In this document: positions 1 through 8,631 of the stretch, piece after piece
Numbering within the stretch: position 1 is the stretch's first letter
How the letters are laid out: each line of letters begins with the position of its first letter
Origin: Halocalculus aciditolerans
Lineage (GTDB): Archaea; Halobacteriota; Halobacteria; Halobacteriales; Halobacteriaceae
Length of the DNA: 64,000 nucleotides
Direction: 5' to 3'
Assembly (NCBI RefSeq): GCF_014647475.1
Contig: NZ_BMPG01000001.1
Span: 992,001-1,056,000, forward strand
Notes under the pieces: generated by a model
What the model was told of the DNA's origin: nothing
Databases searched by the model: none
The model's input: only the letters and a program-made list of their open reading frames with translations
Made by a program: the position numbers and the translations under genes

Positions 1-339
1 ATCACGGGTATCCCGACGGAGCGCGTCGTCACGTGGACGTGGATCGTCGGCGGCGGCCTCGCGGGCGCGGCCGGCTACCTCATCGCGCTCAAACAGGGGA
101 CGCTCGGCTACAACCTCGGCTGGCTCCTCTTGCTCCTCATCTTCGCCGCCGTCATCCTCGGCGGCATCGGGAGCGTCTACGGCGCAATCGGCGGCGGCCT
201 CATCATCGGGCTCGCCGCGAAGGTGAGCCTCCTCTGGCTCCCCGAGAGCTCGTTCGCCCGGCCGACCGCGTTCCTCGTCATGATTCTCATCCTCGTCCTG
301 CGCCCGCAGGGCCTCTTCGCAGGGAGGGAGACAGCATGA
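1..339 (+). CDS. livH: Branched-chain amino acid ABC transporter permease LivH (C-terminal part)
   Basis: This is the last 112 residues of a LivH-type inner-membrane permease; the 5' part lies outside the window. The visible part is very hydrophobic, with the glycine-rich segment VILGGIGSVYGAIGGG, which is typical of LivH/LivM permeases, and the usual C-terminal RPQGLF motif. LivH pairs with LivM to form the channel for leucine, isoleucine, valine or related amides. Its TGA overlaps the livM ATG (ATGA), so translation is probably coupled. Confidence 0.93.
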   Translation: MTGIPTERVVTWTWIVGGGLAGAAGYLIALKQGTLGYNLGWLLLLLIFAAVILGGIGSVYGAIGGGLIIGLAAKVSLLWLPESSFARPTAFLVMILILVLRPQGLFAGRETA

Positions 340-1637
340 GCGACGAACCGTTCATCGACCGGGCCGCAGAACGCCTCGGCGGCGACCTCGGTCTCGTCAT
401 CGCGTTCTTCGTCGGCATCTACGCGCTGTACATCGCGTTCGGCCTCCTCCTCGGATACGGGGCGAACGGCACGGCGAACGCGCTCCGCCGCATCACGTTC
501 CTCGCGGCCGTCTACGCGCTCGCCGTCCTCGCCCTGAACCTCCACTGGGGGTACACGGGCCTGTTCAACATCGGCGTCGCCGGCTTCATGGCCGTCGGCG
601 TCTACACGATGGCGATGGTGAGCGCCGCCCCCGTCCCGGGTGCCGCTGCAGGCTCCTTCCAGGGCGGCCTCGGACTCCCGCTCTGGGTCGGCATCCTCGC
701 CGGCATGGCCGCCGCCGGCCTCTTCGGGGCCGTCGCGAGCCTCCCCGCGCTCCGGTTGCGCGCGGACTACCTCGCCATCGTCACCATCGGTCTCTCCGAG
801 ATCGCGCGGTTCACCTACCAGTCGACGACCTTCCAGCCGTGGACGGGCGGCGGGAGCGGGTTCACCCTCGACTCCACGCCCGCGTCCGTCGTCGCCGACC
901 TCTCGCCGAACGTCGCAGTCGGCGGCGTCAGCGCCCCCGTCGTCAACGGGTGGTTCTACGCCATCTTCCTCCTCGTGATGGTCGGCGTCTTCTACTGGTT
1001 CCTCGCGCGCGTCGCGAACTCGCCGTTCGGCCGCGTGCTCGCCGGTATCCGCGAAGACGAGGAAGCGACGCAGAGCCTCGGGAAGCACACGCCGAAGTTC
1101 AAGATGAAGTCCTTCGTCGTCGGCTGTGCGTTCATGGGTCTCGTGGGCATCCTCTGGCAGGGCTCCCGCGGGTTCATCAACCCGACGACGTTCAAACCCC
1201 AGGTGACGTTCTTCATCTGGATCGCCATCATCATCGGCGGCGCGGGGTCGAACACGGGGAGCGTCCTCGGCGGCGCGCTCTTCGCCGGCCTCCTCTTCGA
1301 GGGGCCGCGCTACGTCGCGAACGTCCTCTCCGAGTTCCTCGCGCTCCCGTCCAGCCCGGACACCATCCTCCAGGCCTTCGGCGGCCCCGGCGTCTTCCTC
1401 TCCTACTTCATGAACAACGTCGGCCCCATCCGCCTCATCCTCACGGGCGTCGTCCTCGTCGTCCTGATGCATCGGCGGCCCGACGGCCTCCTCGGCCACC
1501 GTCAGGAGCCCGCCGCCGCCGTCAACATCCTCGGCGACCGCGGGGACGAATCGCGCTCGACGACCACCGGCGAAGCGCTCGCCACCGACGCGACCGACGA
1601 CGACGCCACCGAGGGGAACGGGGGTGAGTCGAAGTGA
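336..1637 (+). CDS. livM: Branched-chain amino acid ABC transporter permease LivM
   Basis: This 433-residue membrane permease is the second channel subunit of the Liv transporter. It has about nine or ten hydrophobic segments, the LNLHWGYTGLFNIGVAGF signature of the LivM family near residue 70, and a conserved IIIGGAGSNTGSVLGGALFAG segment. The start is the ATG that overlaps the livH stop; the frame is open further upstream only as a shadow of livH. A hydrophilic acidic tail of about 50 residues (after RPDGLLGHRQ) is a haloarchaeal extension. It overlaps livG by 4 nt. Confidence 0.95.
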   Translation: MSDEPFIDRAAERLGGDLGLVIAFFVGIYALYIAFGLLLGYGANGTANALRRITFLAAVYALAVLALNLHWGYTGLFNIGVAGFMAVGVYTMAMVSAAPVPGAAAGSFQGGLGLPLWVGILAGMAAAGLFGAVASLPALRLRADYLAIVTIGLSEIARFTYQSTTFQPWTGGGSGFTLDSTPASVVADLSPNVAVGGVSAPVVNGWFYAIFLLVMVGVFYWFLARVANSPFGRVLAGIREDEEATQSLGKHTPKFKMKSFVVGCAFMGLVGILWQGSRGFINPTTFKPQVTFFIWIAIIIGGAGSNTGSVLGGALFAGLLFEGPRYVANVLSEFLALPSSPDTILQAFGGPGVFLSYFMNNVGPIRLILTGVVLVVLMHRRPDGLLGHRQEPAAAVNILGDRGDESRSTTTGEALATDATDDDATEGNGGESK

Positions 1638-2422
1638 GCGATTCTCCCACTGACGTCGTCCTCGACGTCGACTCGCTGGAGAAGCATTTCGGCGGCATCA
1701 CCGCCGTCGACGGCGCGTCCTTCGGCATCGAGCGCGGCGAGTTCACGGGACTCATCGGGCCGAACGGCGCGGGGAAGTCCACGACGTTCAACTGCATCGC
1801 CGGCACGCTCTCGCCCTCCGCGGGCACCGTCACCTTCGACGACACGGACGTCACCGGGATGGAACCCTACCAGGTCGCGAACCAGGGGCTCGTCCGCACT
1901 TTCCAGATCGCCCGGGAACTCTCCGAGATGACCGTTCTGGAGAACCTCATGCTCGCCCCGCCCGGACAGGAGGGCGAGAAGCTCTGGAAGGCCGTCACGC
2001 CGGGCGTTCGCTCCGGCGTCGTCGACCAGGAGTACGACGTCCGCGAGCGGGCGTGGGAGATGCTGGAGTTCTTCGACATCGACCACCTCGCGCGCGAGCA
2101 GGCCGGGAACCTCTCCGGCGGACAGCGGAAACTCCTCGAACTCGCTCGCGCGCTCATGACGGAGCCGGAGATGCTCCTCCTCGACGAGCCGTTCGCCGGC
2201 GTCAACCCGACGCTCCAGAACAAACTCGTCGAACACCTCCACGACCTCATCGACGACGGCTACACCGTCCTCATCGTCGAACACGACATGGACGTCATCA
2301 TGAACAACTGCGAACGCGTCATCGTCATGCACCAGGGCCAGATACTCGCGGACGGCACGCCGGCGGACATCAAAGGCGACGAACGCGTCATCGACGCGTA
2401 CCTCGGGGGTGACGCGGAGTGA
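1634..2422 (+). CDS. livG: Branched-chain amino acid ABC transporter ATP-binding protein LivG
   Basis: This is a 262-residue ABC ATPase. It shows Walker A GPNGAGKST (around residue 42), the signature motif LSGGQRKLLELARAL, Walker B MLLLDEPFAG and the switch histidine in IVEHDM. GVNP after Walker B is typical of LivG. The start is a GTG overlapping the livM TGA. It energises the LivHM channel together with LivF, on the cytoplasmic face. Confidence 0.96.
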   Translation: MSDSPTDVVLDVDSLEKHFGGITAVDGASFGIERGEFTGLIGPNGAGKSTTFNCIAGTLSPSAGTVTFDDTDVTGMEPYQVANQGLVRTFQIARELSEMTVLENLMLAPPGQEGEKLWKAVTPGVRSGVVDQEYDVRERAWEMLEFFDIDHLAREQAGNLSGGQRKLLELARALMTEPEMLLLDEPFAGVNPTLQNKLVEHLHDLIDDGYTVLIVEHDMDVIMNNCERVIVMHQGQILADGTPADIKGDERVIDAYLGGDAE

Positions 2423-3126
2423 GCCTCCTGGCGGTTCGCGACCTCGACGCGGGGTACGGCGAAGACCTCCAGATTCTCCACGGCGTCGACATAGACGTCG
2501 CGGACGGCGAGTACGTCACCATCGTCGGGCCGAACGGCGCGGGGAAGTCCACGGTGATGAAGTCCGTCTTCGGCCTCACCACCCACATGGGCGGCTCCGT
2601 CACCTTCGACGACACGGACATCACGGGCATGCCGCCCGAGGAGGTCATCTACGAAGGCCTCGGCTACGTCCCGCAGAACGACAACATCTTCCCGACGCTC
2701 TCGGTGCGCGAGAACCTCGAGATGGGCGCGTACATCCTCGACGACGTCCCGCAGGACGCCCTCGACGCCGTCTTCGAGCGCTTCCCCATCCTCGACGAAC
2801 GCCAGTCCCAGAAGGCCGGGACGATGAGCGGCGGGCAACAGCAGATGCTCGCGATGGGCCGCGCGCTCATGCTCGACCCCGACCTCCTCATGCTCGACGA
2901 GCCGAGCGCCGGCCTCGCGCCCGACCTCGTCGACGACATGTTCGACCGGATCGACGAAATCAACGACGACGGCACGGCGATACTCATGGTCGAGCAGAAC
3001 GCCAAGGAAGCCCTGCAGCGCTGTGACCGCGGCTACGTCCTCGCGCAGGGCCAGAACCGCTACATGGACGAGGGCGACGTCCTCCTCGCCGACGAGGAGG
3101 TCCGCCAGCAGTTCCTCGGCGGCTAA
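2419..3126 (+). CDS. livF: Branched-chain amino acid ABC transporter ATP-binding protein LivF
   Basis: This is a 235-residue ABC ATPase, the shorter of the two Liv ATPases. Walker A is GPNGAGKST, the signature is MSGGQQQMLAMGRALM, Walker B is LLMLDEPSAGLAP and the H-loop position is MVEQNA, the usual Gln-containing variant in LivF. The GTG start overlaps the livG stop by 4 nt. It is the last gene of the livHMGF operon and is followed by a T-rich palindrome that may end the transcript. Confidence 0.96.
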   Translation: MSLLAVRDLDAGYGEDLQILHGVDIDVADGEYVTIVGPNGAGKSTVMKSVFGLTTHMGGSVTFDDTDITGMPPEEVIYEGLGYVPQNDNIFPTLSVRENLEMGAYILDDVPQDALDAVFERFPILDERQSQKAGTMSGGQQQMLAMGRALMLDPDLLMLDEPSAGLAPDLVDDMFDRIDEINDDGTAILMVEQNAKEALQRCDRGYVLAQGQNRYMDEGDVLLADEEVRQQFLGG

Positions 3127-3155
3127 CCCACGCGGCTCTCACGGCGCTCTCGACG

Positions 3156-3169
3156 CTTTTTCGAAAAAG
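3156..3169 (+). terminator. Oligo-T palindrome after livF
   Basis: The sequence CTTTTTCGAAAAAG lies about 30 nt after the livF stop. A run of five T on the coding strand is the usual archaeal termination signal. The neighbouring gene is on the opposite strand, so a stop to liv transcription here makes sense. This is inferred from sequence only. Confidence 0.45.
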
Positions 3170-3264
3170 AACGAATCGAACGAACCACCCTGGAGGCAGC
3201 CGGTCACCCGTTCACGAGCGTATGCGCCGGGCGCGCTTCGCGCGGCCGAGCGCAGCAGACGACG

Positions 3265-4056
3265 CTACCAGGGCGTGCCGTCGAAGTCGACGATGCGCTC
3301 TTCCGCCTCGATGCCGTCGATTTCGTCGACGTCGTCGGCGTCGAGGTCGATGTCGAGGCTCTCGTAGTTCTCGCGGATGTGCGCCTCGCTGCTCGCCTTC
3401 GGGATGGCGGTGACGTTCTTCTCGCGGAGCCACGCGAGCGCGACCTGCGCTTCGGTCGCGCCGTGTTTCCGGGCGACGGCTTCGAGTTCGGGGACGCCCT
3501 CCACCTGATTCCGGGCGATGGGACAGTAGGCGACGAGGTGGTGGTCGTGCGTGCGGGCGTACTCGCGGAGCTCCTCCTGCTGGAGGAGCGGGTGCATCTC
3601 GACTTGGTGGGCGAAAATCGGCGAGTCGAGGTGGTCGCGCGCCTCGTCGAGGAGGTCCAGCGTGAAGTTCGAGAGGCCGACGTGGTCGATGACGCCGTCG
3701 TCGCGCAGGTCGTCGAGCGCCGCGAGCGTCTCCTCGGGGTCGTAGGAGTCGAGCGGCCAGTGGACGTAGAGGAGGTCGACGGAGTCGACGCCGAGGCGGT
3801 CGAGGCTCGCCGCGGTGCTCTCGATGACGTCGTCGTACGCGAGGTTGTCGGTGTCGAGCTTCGTCGCGAGGAAGACGTCCTCGCGCGGAACCGTGGACTC
3901 GGCGATACCGCGGCCGACGGCCGCCTCGTTGTCGTACATCTGCGCCGTGTCGACGTGCCGATACCCGACGTCGAGGGCGGTCGAAACCGCGTCCGCGCAT
4001 TCGTCCGGGTCGGTGTTCTGGTAGGTGCCGAGACCGAGATCGTGGATTCGAGCCAT
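3265..4056 (-). CDS. Aldo/keto reductase
   Basis: This is a 263-residue NADPH-dependent oxidoreductase with a TIM-barrel fold. The catalytic tetrad is visible: Asp36 and Tyr41 in the segment HVDTAQMYDNE, Lys66 in LATKLD and His99 in YVHWP. The cofactor-binding IPKASSEAHIREN segment is near the C-terminus. The start at MARIHDLGLG was chosen because the family begins there; upstream codons read into low-complexity DNA. The substrate cannot be told; diketogulonate-reductase-like and xylose-reductase-like members share these motifs. It is monocistronic and convergent with livF. Confidence 0.9.
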   Translation of the reverse strand: MARIHDLGLGTYQNTDPDECADAVSTALDVGYRHVDTAQMYDNEAAVGRGIAESTVPREDVFLATKLDTDNLAYDDVIESTAASLDRLGVDSVDLLYVHWPLDSYDPEETLAALDDLRDDGVIDHVGLSNFTLDLLDEARDHLDSPIFAHQVEMHPLLQQEELREYARTHDHHLVAYCPIARNQVEGVPELEAVARKHGATEAQVALAWLREKNVTAIPKASSEAHIRENYESLDIDLDADDVDEIDGIEAEERIVDFDGTPW

Positions 4057-4529
4057 ACGAAGAGCGTGCGGACGGCGCGCCCTTACCGTTTCGGCTAGCC
4101 GACCGCTCGCGCTGACGAGGTCCGCGCGCCTCCTGTGCTGCGCGCTGGCCCGCGTGTCGTTCGCGCGAGCGATAGCGAGTGCGAGCAGCACGTCGCGGAA
4201 CGCGACCGAACGAGCGAGCGCCGCAGGCGCGAGCAGGGAGGAACTCCGTTCCGACCGCGCTCCCGCTCGTTCGCTCCCGTCACCGGAACGCGGTTCTCAC
4301 TCTTCGCTCCCTGCGGTCGACTCACGGCTCCCGTTGGTCGCCGTTCGTTCCTGCGCGGCTCTCACTCGACCGCCTTCGGCGGCCTCGTTCCGAACCGCGT
4401 CGTCGCTCCGAACGCGCCGATTCGACTCCGGTCCGCGCGCTAGCTCGCGTGTCGCTCACGTTCGTTCGCTCCCGCTCGCCTTGACTCGGTTCTCCTTCGG
4501 TCGCGTTCGCTCCCTCAGTCCGAACCGCG
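4057..4529. other. Low-complexity intergenic tract without a credible gene
   Basis: These 473 bases lie between the start of the aldo/keto reductase and the stop of the pentapeptide-repeat gene. They are built of imperfect TCGCTCCCGCTC/GAGCGA words. Open frames on the plus strand (for example 4025-4552) are Ser/Arg-rich and look like artefacts of this composition. The 20-mer at 4271-4290 recurs inverted at 19276-19295. A stop-adjacent inverted repeat occupies 4487-4527. Confidence 0.7.
4487..4529 (-). repeat. Stop-adjacent inverted repeat (GCGGTTC/GAACCG family)
   Basis: Read on the minus strand, the stop codon TAA of the pentapeptide-repeat gene is followed after one base by GCGGTTCGGA, and about 30 nt later by GAACCG. 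This gives a 6-bp stem with a GAGCGA-like loop. Closely related elements follow the stop codons at 19144, 19456 and 62141. It may act as a 3'-end hairpin. Confidence 0.5.
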
Positions 4530-6311
4530 TTATCTGTGAACGGCCCGGGTGAGCGTGAAGAGGAAGAGCGCGGAGAGGAGGACGCCGACGAGGCTCTCCG
4601 AGACGGCGATGAGGCGGACCTGCCAGGACGGGAGGACGGCGGCGGGGTAGTAGACGATGGTGGTAAACGCCTCGCCGGAGAGGAGGATGTAGTCGAGGGC
4701 GACGGGGGCGTGCATGACGGCGTCCGGCGTCGTGCTCCCCTGTTCGAGGGTCGTGCCGGCGGCGCGGAAGCCCGCCCAGAAGAGGCCGGCGTACGCGAGG
4801 ATGACGCCGAACATCACGCCGACGAGGCGATGGGGGTCTTCGGCGTACTCGCAGGTCCAGTCGAACGCGCGGTTGTAGGAGTGGGTGAGCGTCGCGCGGA
4901 GCCACTCGCGCGGCCCGCCGGCGTCCTTTCGGCGGTCGCGGGCGCGCTGGCCGCGGGCGCGCATCTCGCGGACGAAGAACCCGGACTGACAGCGGCCGTC
5001 GCCGATCCTGTCCGCGCCGGCTTTCGCCTTCATGTAGGTGAGTTCCTCCTCGCGCGCGGTGAGGTCGACGGGGGCGACGTCGGTGGCGACGTCGAAGCGG
5101 TGGATGCGGTAGTCGGGTTCGAGTCGCGGCCGGTAGGTGGTGAAGTCGAAGCCGTCGAAGGTCGTGTTGACGAAGCGGAGGAAGTCGATGGCGTCGTTCG
5201 CGGGCGTGCCCTGGGCGTCGACGTCGCCGAGGCGGCCCTGACGGAAGTCGAAGAGGAGGCGGCCTTCGCGGGGCTGGTGGAGGACGCCGCCGCGGATGGT
5301 CGTCCGGTCGCAGGAGACGTAGGTGTCGAGGTCGGCGTCGGCGGGCGCGAATCGGAACTGCTCGCCGCAGCTCGCCTGGTCGAGGACGACCTCGCCGTAG
5401 ATTTCGGCGTCAGTGAAATCCACGTCGGCTTCGAAGCCGGCGTCGGCGAAGTCGACGCCGTCGGCGAACGTCACTTCGGTGAAGTCGAGGGATTCCTCGG
5501 CGGTGACGCGGCGGAAGTCGGGCGCGTCGGCGAACGTTGTGGCGGTGTCGGTGCGGCCGCCGAACTTCACGGGGCCGGCGAAGCGCGAGTTCCGGAAGGA
5601 GGTTTCGCCGTCGAACGCGGCGGCTTCGAAGGTGGCGATGGCTTCGACGACGGAGCCGGCGAAGTCGGCGTCGGCGGTGAAGTGCGCGCCGCGGAAGAAC
5701 ACGCGGTTCTCGAAGAGCGCGCCGCGGAACTGCGCGGGGCCCCCGAAGTCGGTGTCGGTGAAGACGGCGTCTTCGAGGAAGGTCGCGCCGGCGTCGAACG
5801 CGGCGGCGTCCTCGAAGGTGGCGCGTGCGAACACCACGCCGCCTTCGAACTTCGTCGTGGAGGCGGAGACGATACCGCCGAACGTGCAGTCGACGAAGGA
5901 GACGTCGGTGACGAACCGCGTGCCATCGAGGCAGACCTGACCGTGGACGGTCGAGCCGTCGAAGATGAGTTCGGCGACGACGTTCGCGCTGTCGATTCGG
6001 AGGTCGCCGTCGACCGTGACGTCGGTGAGGCGGACGGGGTAGGCGTGGTCGGATTCGACCGTGACGTTCCGGGCGTCGAGCGTCCCGAAGTGCGCGCCGA
6101 CGAACTCGTTGTGGCGCTGCGTGTCGTCGCGGACGCACGCGAGGAGGCGCTCGGAGACGTCGGCATCGGTGAGGCCGACGGCGTCGTACTCGCTCGGCGG
6201 CAGGTGGAAGGCGCAGACGTCGCGGCCGGTGACGGCGTCGTGCGGGCACGACCACTCGCTGTCCGCCGAGTCGTGTACGTACGCGCAGCGACCGCCGGTA
6301 CCCGCGTCCAT
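4530..6311 (-). CDS. Pentapeptide-repeat protein with C-terminal membrane (ion-channel-like) domain
   Basis: This is a 593-residue protein. The N-terminus has a Cys/His cluster (CAY..., SCPHD, VCAFHLP; residues 9-36) that could bind zinc. Residues about 70-330 are a long run of A(D/N)LXX-like pentapeptide repeats rich in F, A and D, for example FDGETSFRNSRFAGPVKF, predicted to fold as a right-handed quadrilateral beta-helix. A Lys/Arg-rich linker follows. The last about 110 residues have two or three hydrophobic helices around DYILLSGEAFTTIVYYP, which resembles the pore-helix region of two-TM ion channels, although no TVGYG filter is seen. It probably sits in the membrane with a cytoplasmic beta-helix. 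The transported ion, if any, is unknown. Confidence 0.82.
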   Translation of the reverse strand: MDAGTGGRCAYVHDSADSEWSCPHDAVTGRDVCAFHLPPSEYDAVGLTDADVSERLLACVRDDTQRHNEFVGAHFGTLDARNVTVESDHAYPVRLTDVTVDGDLRIDSANVVAELIFDGSTVHGQVCLDGTRFVTDVSFVDCTFGGIVSASTTKFEGGVVFARATFEDAAAFDAGATFLEDAVFTDTDFGGPAQFRGALFENRVFFRGAHFTADADFAGSVVEAIATFEAAAFDGETSFRNSRFAGPVKFGGRTDTATTFADAPDFRRVTAEESLDFTEVTFADGVDFADAGFEADVDFTDAEIYGEVVLDQASCGEQFRFAPADADLDTYVSCDRTTIRGGVLHQPREGRLLFDFRQGRLGDVDAQGTPANDAIDFLRFVNTTFDGFDFTTYRPRLEPDYRIHRFDVATDVAPVDLTAREEELTYMKAKAGADRIGDGRCQSGFFVREMRARGQRARDRRKDAGGPREWLRATLTHSYNRAFDWTCEYAEDPHRLVGVMFGVILAYAGLFWAGFRAAGTTLEQGSTTPDAVMHAPVALDYILLSGEAFTTIVYYPAAVLPSWQVRLIAVSESLVGVLLSALFLFTLTRAVHR

Positions 6312-6353
6312 TTTTTCGAGACTACAAGCCCGGTATGGAAAACGGTTTGGGCC

Positions 6354-6629
6354 TCACCGCCGGCTCGTGACGGCTGCGAGGAGTCGCGCGGGGAGGCGGA
6401 TGAGCGTGAAGACAATCACGTACAGCATCGACCCGAGCGCGGCTGTGAGCGTGCCGAGCGTGACGAACGCGAACGAGAGGACGCCCGCGGCGACGCCGAG
6501 CAGCTGTCCGAACACGCCGTCCGCGGGCGTCGCGTCCTCCTCGAGGAACGGGCGGAGCGCGCGATAGGGGCGAACGGCGAGTGTGCGGACGAGGCGGCCG
6601 GCGACCGCCGCGGGTGGCGGGAGCTCCAT
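6354..6629 (-). CDS. Small hypothetical membrane protein
   Basis: This 91-residue protein is not recognised. It has a basic/hydrophobic N-terminus and one or two hydrophobic helices (LLGVAAGVLSFAFVTLGTLTAALGSMLYVIVFTLI, residues about 44-78), and it ends in RLLAAVTSRR. The start codon follows a short spacer from the upstream binding-protein gene on the same strand (45 nt). Codon use matches its neighbours, so it is probably a real small membrane protein. Confidence 0.6.
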   Translation of the reverse strand: MELPPPAAVAGRLVRTLAVRPYRALRPFLEEDATPADGVFGQLLGVAAGVLSFAFVTLGTLTAALGSMLYVIVFTLIRLPARLLAAVTSRR

Positions 6630-6674
6630 ACGTCGACTCGACGCGCGCCGCGTAAAAGAATCGGTGGGGTCGTA

Positions 6675-7922
6675 CTACTGGTCGAACTGGATCTCCGCGA
6701 GCGTCTCGATGACGCCGTCGCCGAAGCCCCAGTACTGGTAGGTGACGGCGCTCATGTCGCCGTTCTCGTCGAAGTCGACGGAAGAGGACGCGCCGCTGTA
6801 GTTCACGCGGTTCCCGTCGAGGACCTCGGAGATGCCCTCGGCGATGTTGTCCGGACCGACGTCGGTCGCGCCGTCCGCGGGGTTCGCGACCATCCGCATC
6901 GACTCCTTGACCGCGGAGCCGGTGTTCTCGCCCGCGTGAGCGTTCGCGAGAATCATCACCATCGCCGAGTCGAAGCTGTGCGGGGTGAAGACGGTCGGTT
7001 CGGAACCGTACTCGTCTTTGTACTGCTGGGTGAAGAAGTCGTTCGCCGGGCCGGACGGGAGCGGCGCACTCCCCTTCGCGTTGTCCATCGGGTTCCCGAC
7101 CTTCGACGGCATGCTCGCCTCCGCCATCCCGTCCGTGAGGAGGATGTTGTGTTCGCCGGAGAAGTTCGAGTAGTAGTCCTTGAAGAGCTGGACGCCGGAC
7201 TCCGGGTAGCCGACGACGATGAGGGTGTCGGGGTTTCCGGAGAGCGCGCTCTGGAGCCGCGACGTGTACGAGGACTGCCCCTTCTCGAAGGAGACGGTCT
7301 GCTGGACCGTCCCCCCCTTGTCCTCGAACGCGCCGACGAACGCGTCGGAGAGCTGCTGGCCGTAGTCGTTGTTCACGAACATCGTCGACGCCGTCCGGTC
7401 CTCCTGGCGCTCGTAGGCGATCTGCGCGAGCACGCGGCCCTGGAGCGCGTCGCTCGGCGCGGTGCGGTAGACGAGGTCGTTGTCGTCGAGCGACGTGACG
7501 CTCGGCGCGGTGCTGGACGGCGAACTCCCGACGACGTTGTTCGGGATGAACACCTGCTTACAGACCGGGAGGTTGACGCCGGAGGACGCCGGCCCGTTCA
7601 CCATCGGGTAGCCCGCGTTCACGAGCGAGTTCGCCGCGCTCACGCCCTGTGAAGGGTCTGTCTGCGTGTCTTCCGACTGCGTGTCGACCGTGATGTCGAC
7701 GTCGGCGTCGTTCACGATGATCGCCGCGAGCTCCCCCGCGTCGCGCATCGGTTTGCCGAGGCTCCCGAGGTCGCCGGTCTCCGGGAAGAGCAGACCGAGT
7801 TTCACCGAACGACCGCCACTCCCCCCGCCACCGCCCGAGCAGCCAGCGAGCCCGGTGAGACCCACTGCCCCGGCCGCACCGGTCGCTTTCAAGAACGAGC
7901 GTCTGTTGGTATCGTACGCCAT
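6675..7922 (-). CDS. Liv-type ABC transporter substrate-binding lipoprotein
   Basis: This is a 415-residue periplasmic-binding-protein type I (LivK/amide-binding) protein. The N-terminus carries a Tat motif (RRSFLK), a hydrophobic stretch and the lipobox LAGC, followed by a glycine/serine linker, so it is exported folded and lipid-anchored outside the cell. KLGLLFPETGDLGSLGKPM is the classic start of the LivK fold. The Met at MAYDTNRR was chosen because it places the Tat motif at the normal distance. It lies 3.5 kb from livHMGF on the other strand. It may supply ligand to that permease or to another one. Confidence 0.92.
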   Translation of the reverse strand: MAYDTNRRSFLKATGAAGAVGLTGLAGCSGGGGGSGGRSVKLGLLFPETGDLGSLGKPMRDAGELAAIIVNDADVDITVDTQSEDTQTDPSQGVSAANSLVNAGYPMVNGPASSGVNLPVCKQVFIPNNVVGSSPSSTAPSVTSLDDNDLVYRTAPSDALQGRVLAQIAYERQEDRTASTMFVNNDYGQQLSDAFVGAFEDKGGTVQQTVSFEKGQSSYTSRLQSALSGNPDTLIVVGYPESGVQLFKDYYSNFSGEHNILLTDGMAEASMPSKVGNPMDNAKGSAPLPSGPANDFFTQQYKDEYGSEPTVFTPHSFDSAMVMILANAHAGENTGSAVKESMRMVANPADGATDVGPDNIAEGISEVLDGNRVNYSGASSSVDFDENGDMSAVTYQYWGFGDGVIETLAEIQFDQ

Positions 7923-7977
7923 ACCAACAAGGAGCACTCCGGTTCGATATAAAGCTGCCCCCTTCCGGGGTTTCGGC

Positions 7978-8511
7978 TCAGACGGCGTGGCAGTCGGCGC
8001 AGACGAGCTGGCCGTTGACGTTCGAGAGCGACCCCGCGAGCGACCCGCAGACTTCGCAGATACTCTGCGTGGAGAACGCCCCGTCCTGACCGCCGTCCGT
8101 CGCCTCGGCGCGCGCGCTCTGCGTCGGATTGAGCGGCTCCCGCGGCTCTGCGCCCGCGTCGACGAGGTCGCGCGCCTCCACGAGCCCCCGCACGCCCTCG
8201 TCGTCGCGGACGACGACGTAGCCGACGCCCGTCTGCCGGACGACCTCCGCGGCCTCGCTCACCGCGGCGTCCGGCCGCACGGCCGTCGGCGGCGCGCCCA
8301 TCGCGTCCGCCACTGTCACCCCGTCGAGCGCTCCGACGTGGTCGAGCACGTCGCTCGCGGTCAGAAGGCCGACGACGGACTCGCCGCGGAGGACGAGCGC
8401 CGCGTTCGCGCCCTCCGACCGTAACACGTCTACCGCGCCCGCGAGGTCGTCCGATTCACTCACGCCCACGAACCGCTGACTCGCGACGTCACGCACTGCC
8501 AGTTGTGTCAT
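7978..8511 (-). CDS. CBS-domain protein with C-terminal zinc ribbon
   Basis: This is a 177-residue protein. Two CBS domains cover residues about 8-60 and 68-120 (VGLLTASDVLDHV and VRGLVEARDLVDAG mark their ends). A short linker leads to a one-zinc ribbon, CEVCGSL...LVCADC, at the C-terminus. CBS pairs bind adenine nucleotides or S-adenosylmethionine, and the ribbon suggests a protein or nucleic-acid contact. The target is unknown. It stands alone, divergent from uridine kinase. Confidence 0.88.
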   Translation of the reverse strand: MTQLAVRDVASQRFVGVSESDDLAGAVDVLRSEGANAALVLRGESVVGLLTASDVLDHVGALDGVTVADAMGAPPTAVRPDAAVSEAAEVVRQTGVGYVVVRDDEGVRGLVEARDLVDAGAEPREPLNPTQSARAEATDGGQDGAFSTQSICEVCGSLAGSLSNVNGQLVCADCHAV

Positions 8512-8631
8512 GATTCAACGTACCACGCTCTCCGGCAAAAGCGTGTCCCCGGTAGGCTTAACCCCCGCCACGACCATCCGCCACGCTCGAAAGCGAGGGA
8601 TTCAAACGCGTCTCGCCGCTCTACACCATCG

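Noticed and set aside
4536-7652. 1038-codon open frame on the plus strand
   Set aside because: It is antisense to the pentapeptide-repeat, small membrane and binding-protein genes. Its translation is Glu/Val/Arg/Gly-rich without domains, which is typical of antisense shadows in high-GC DNA.
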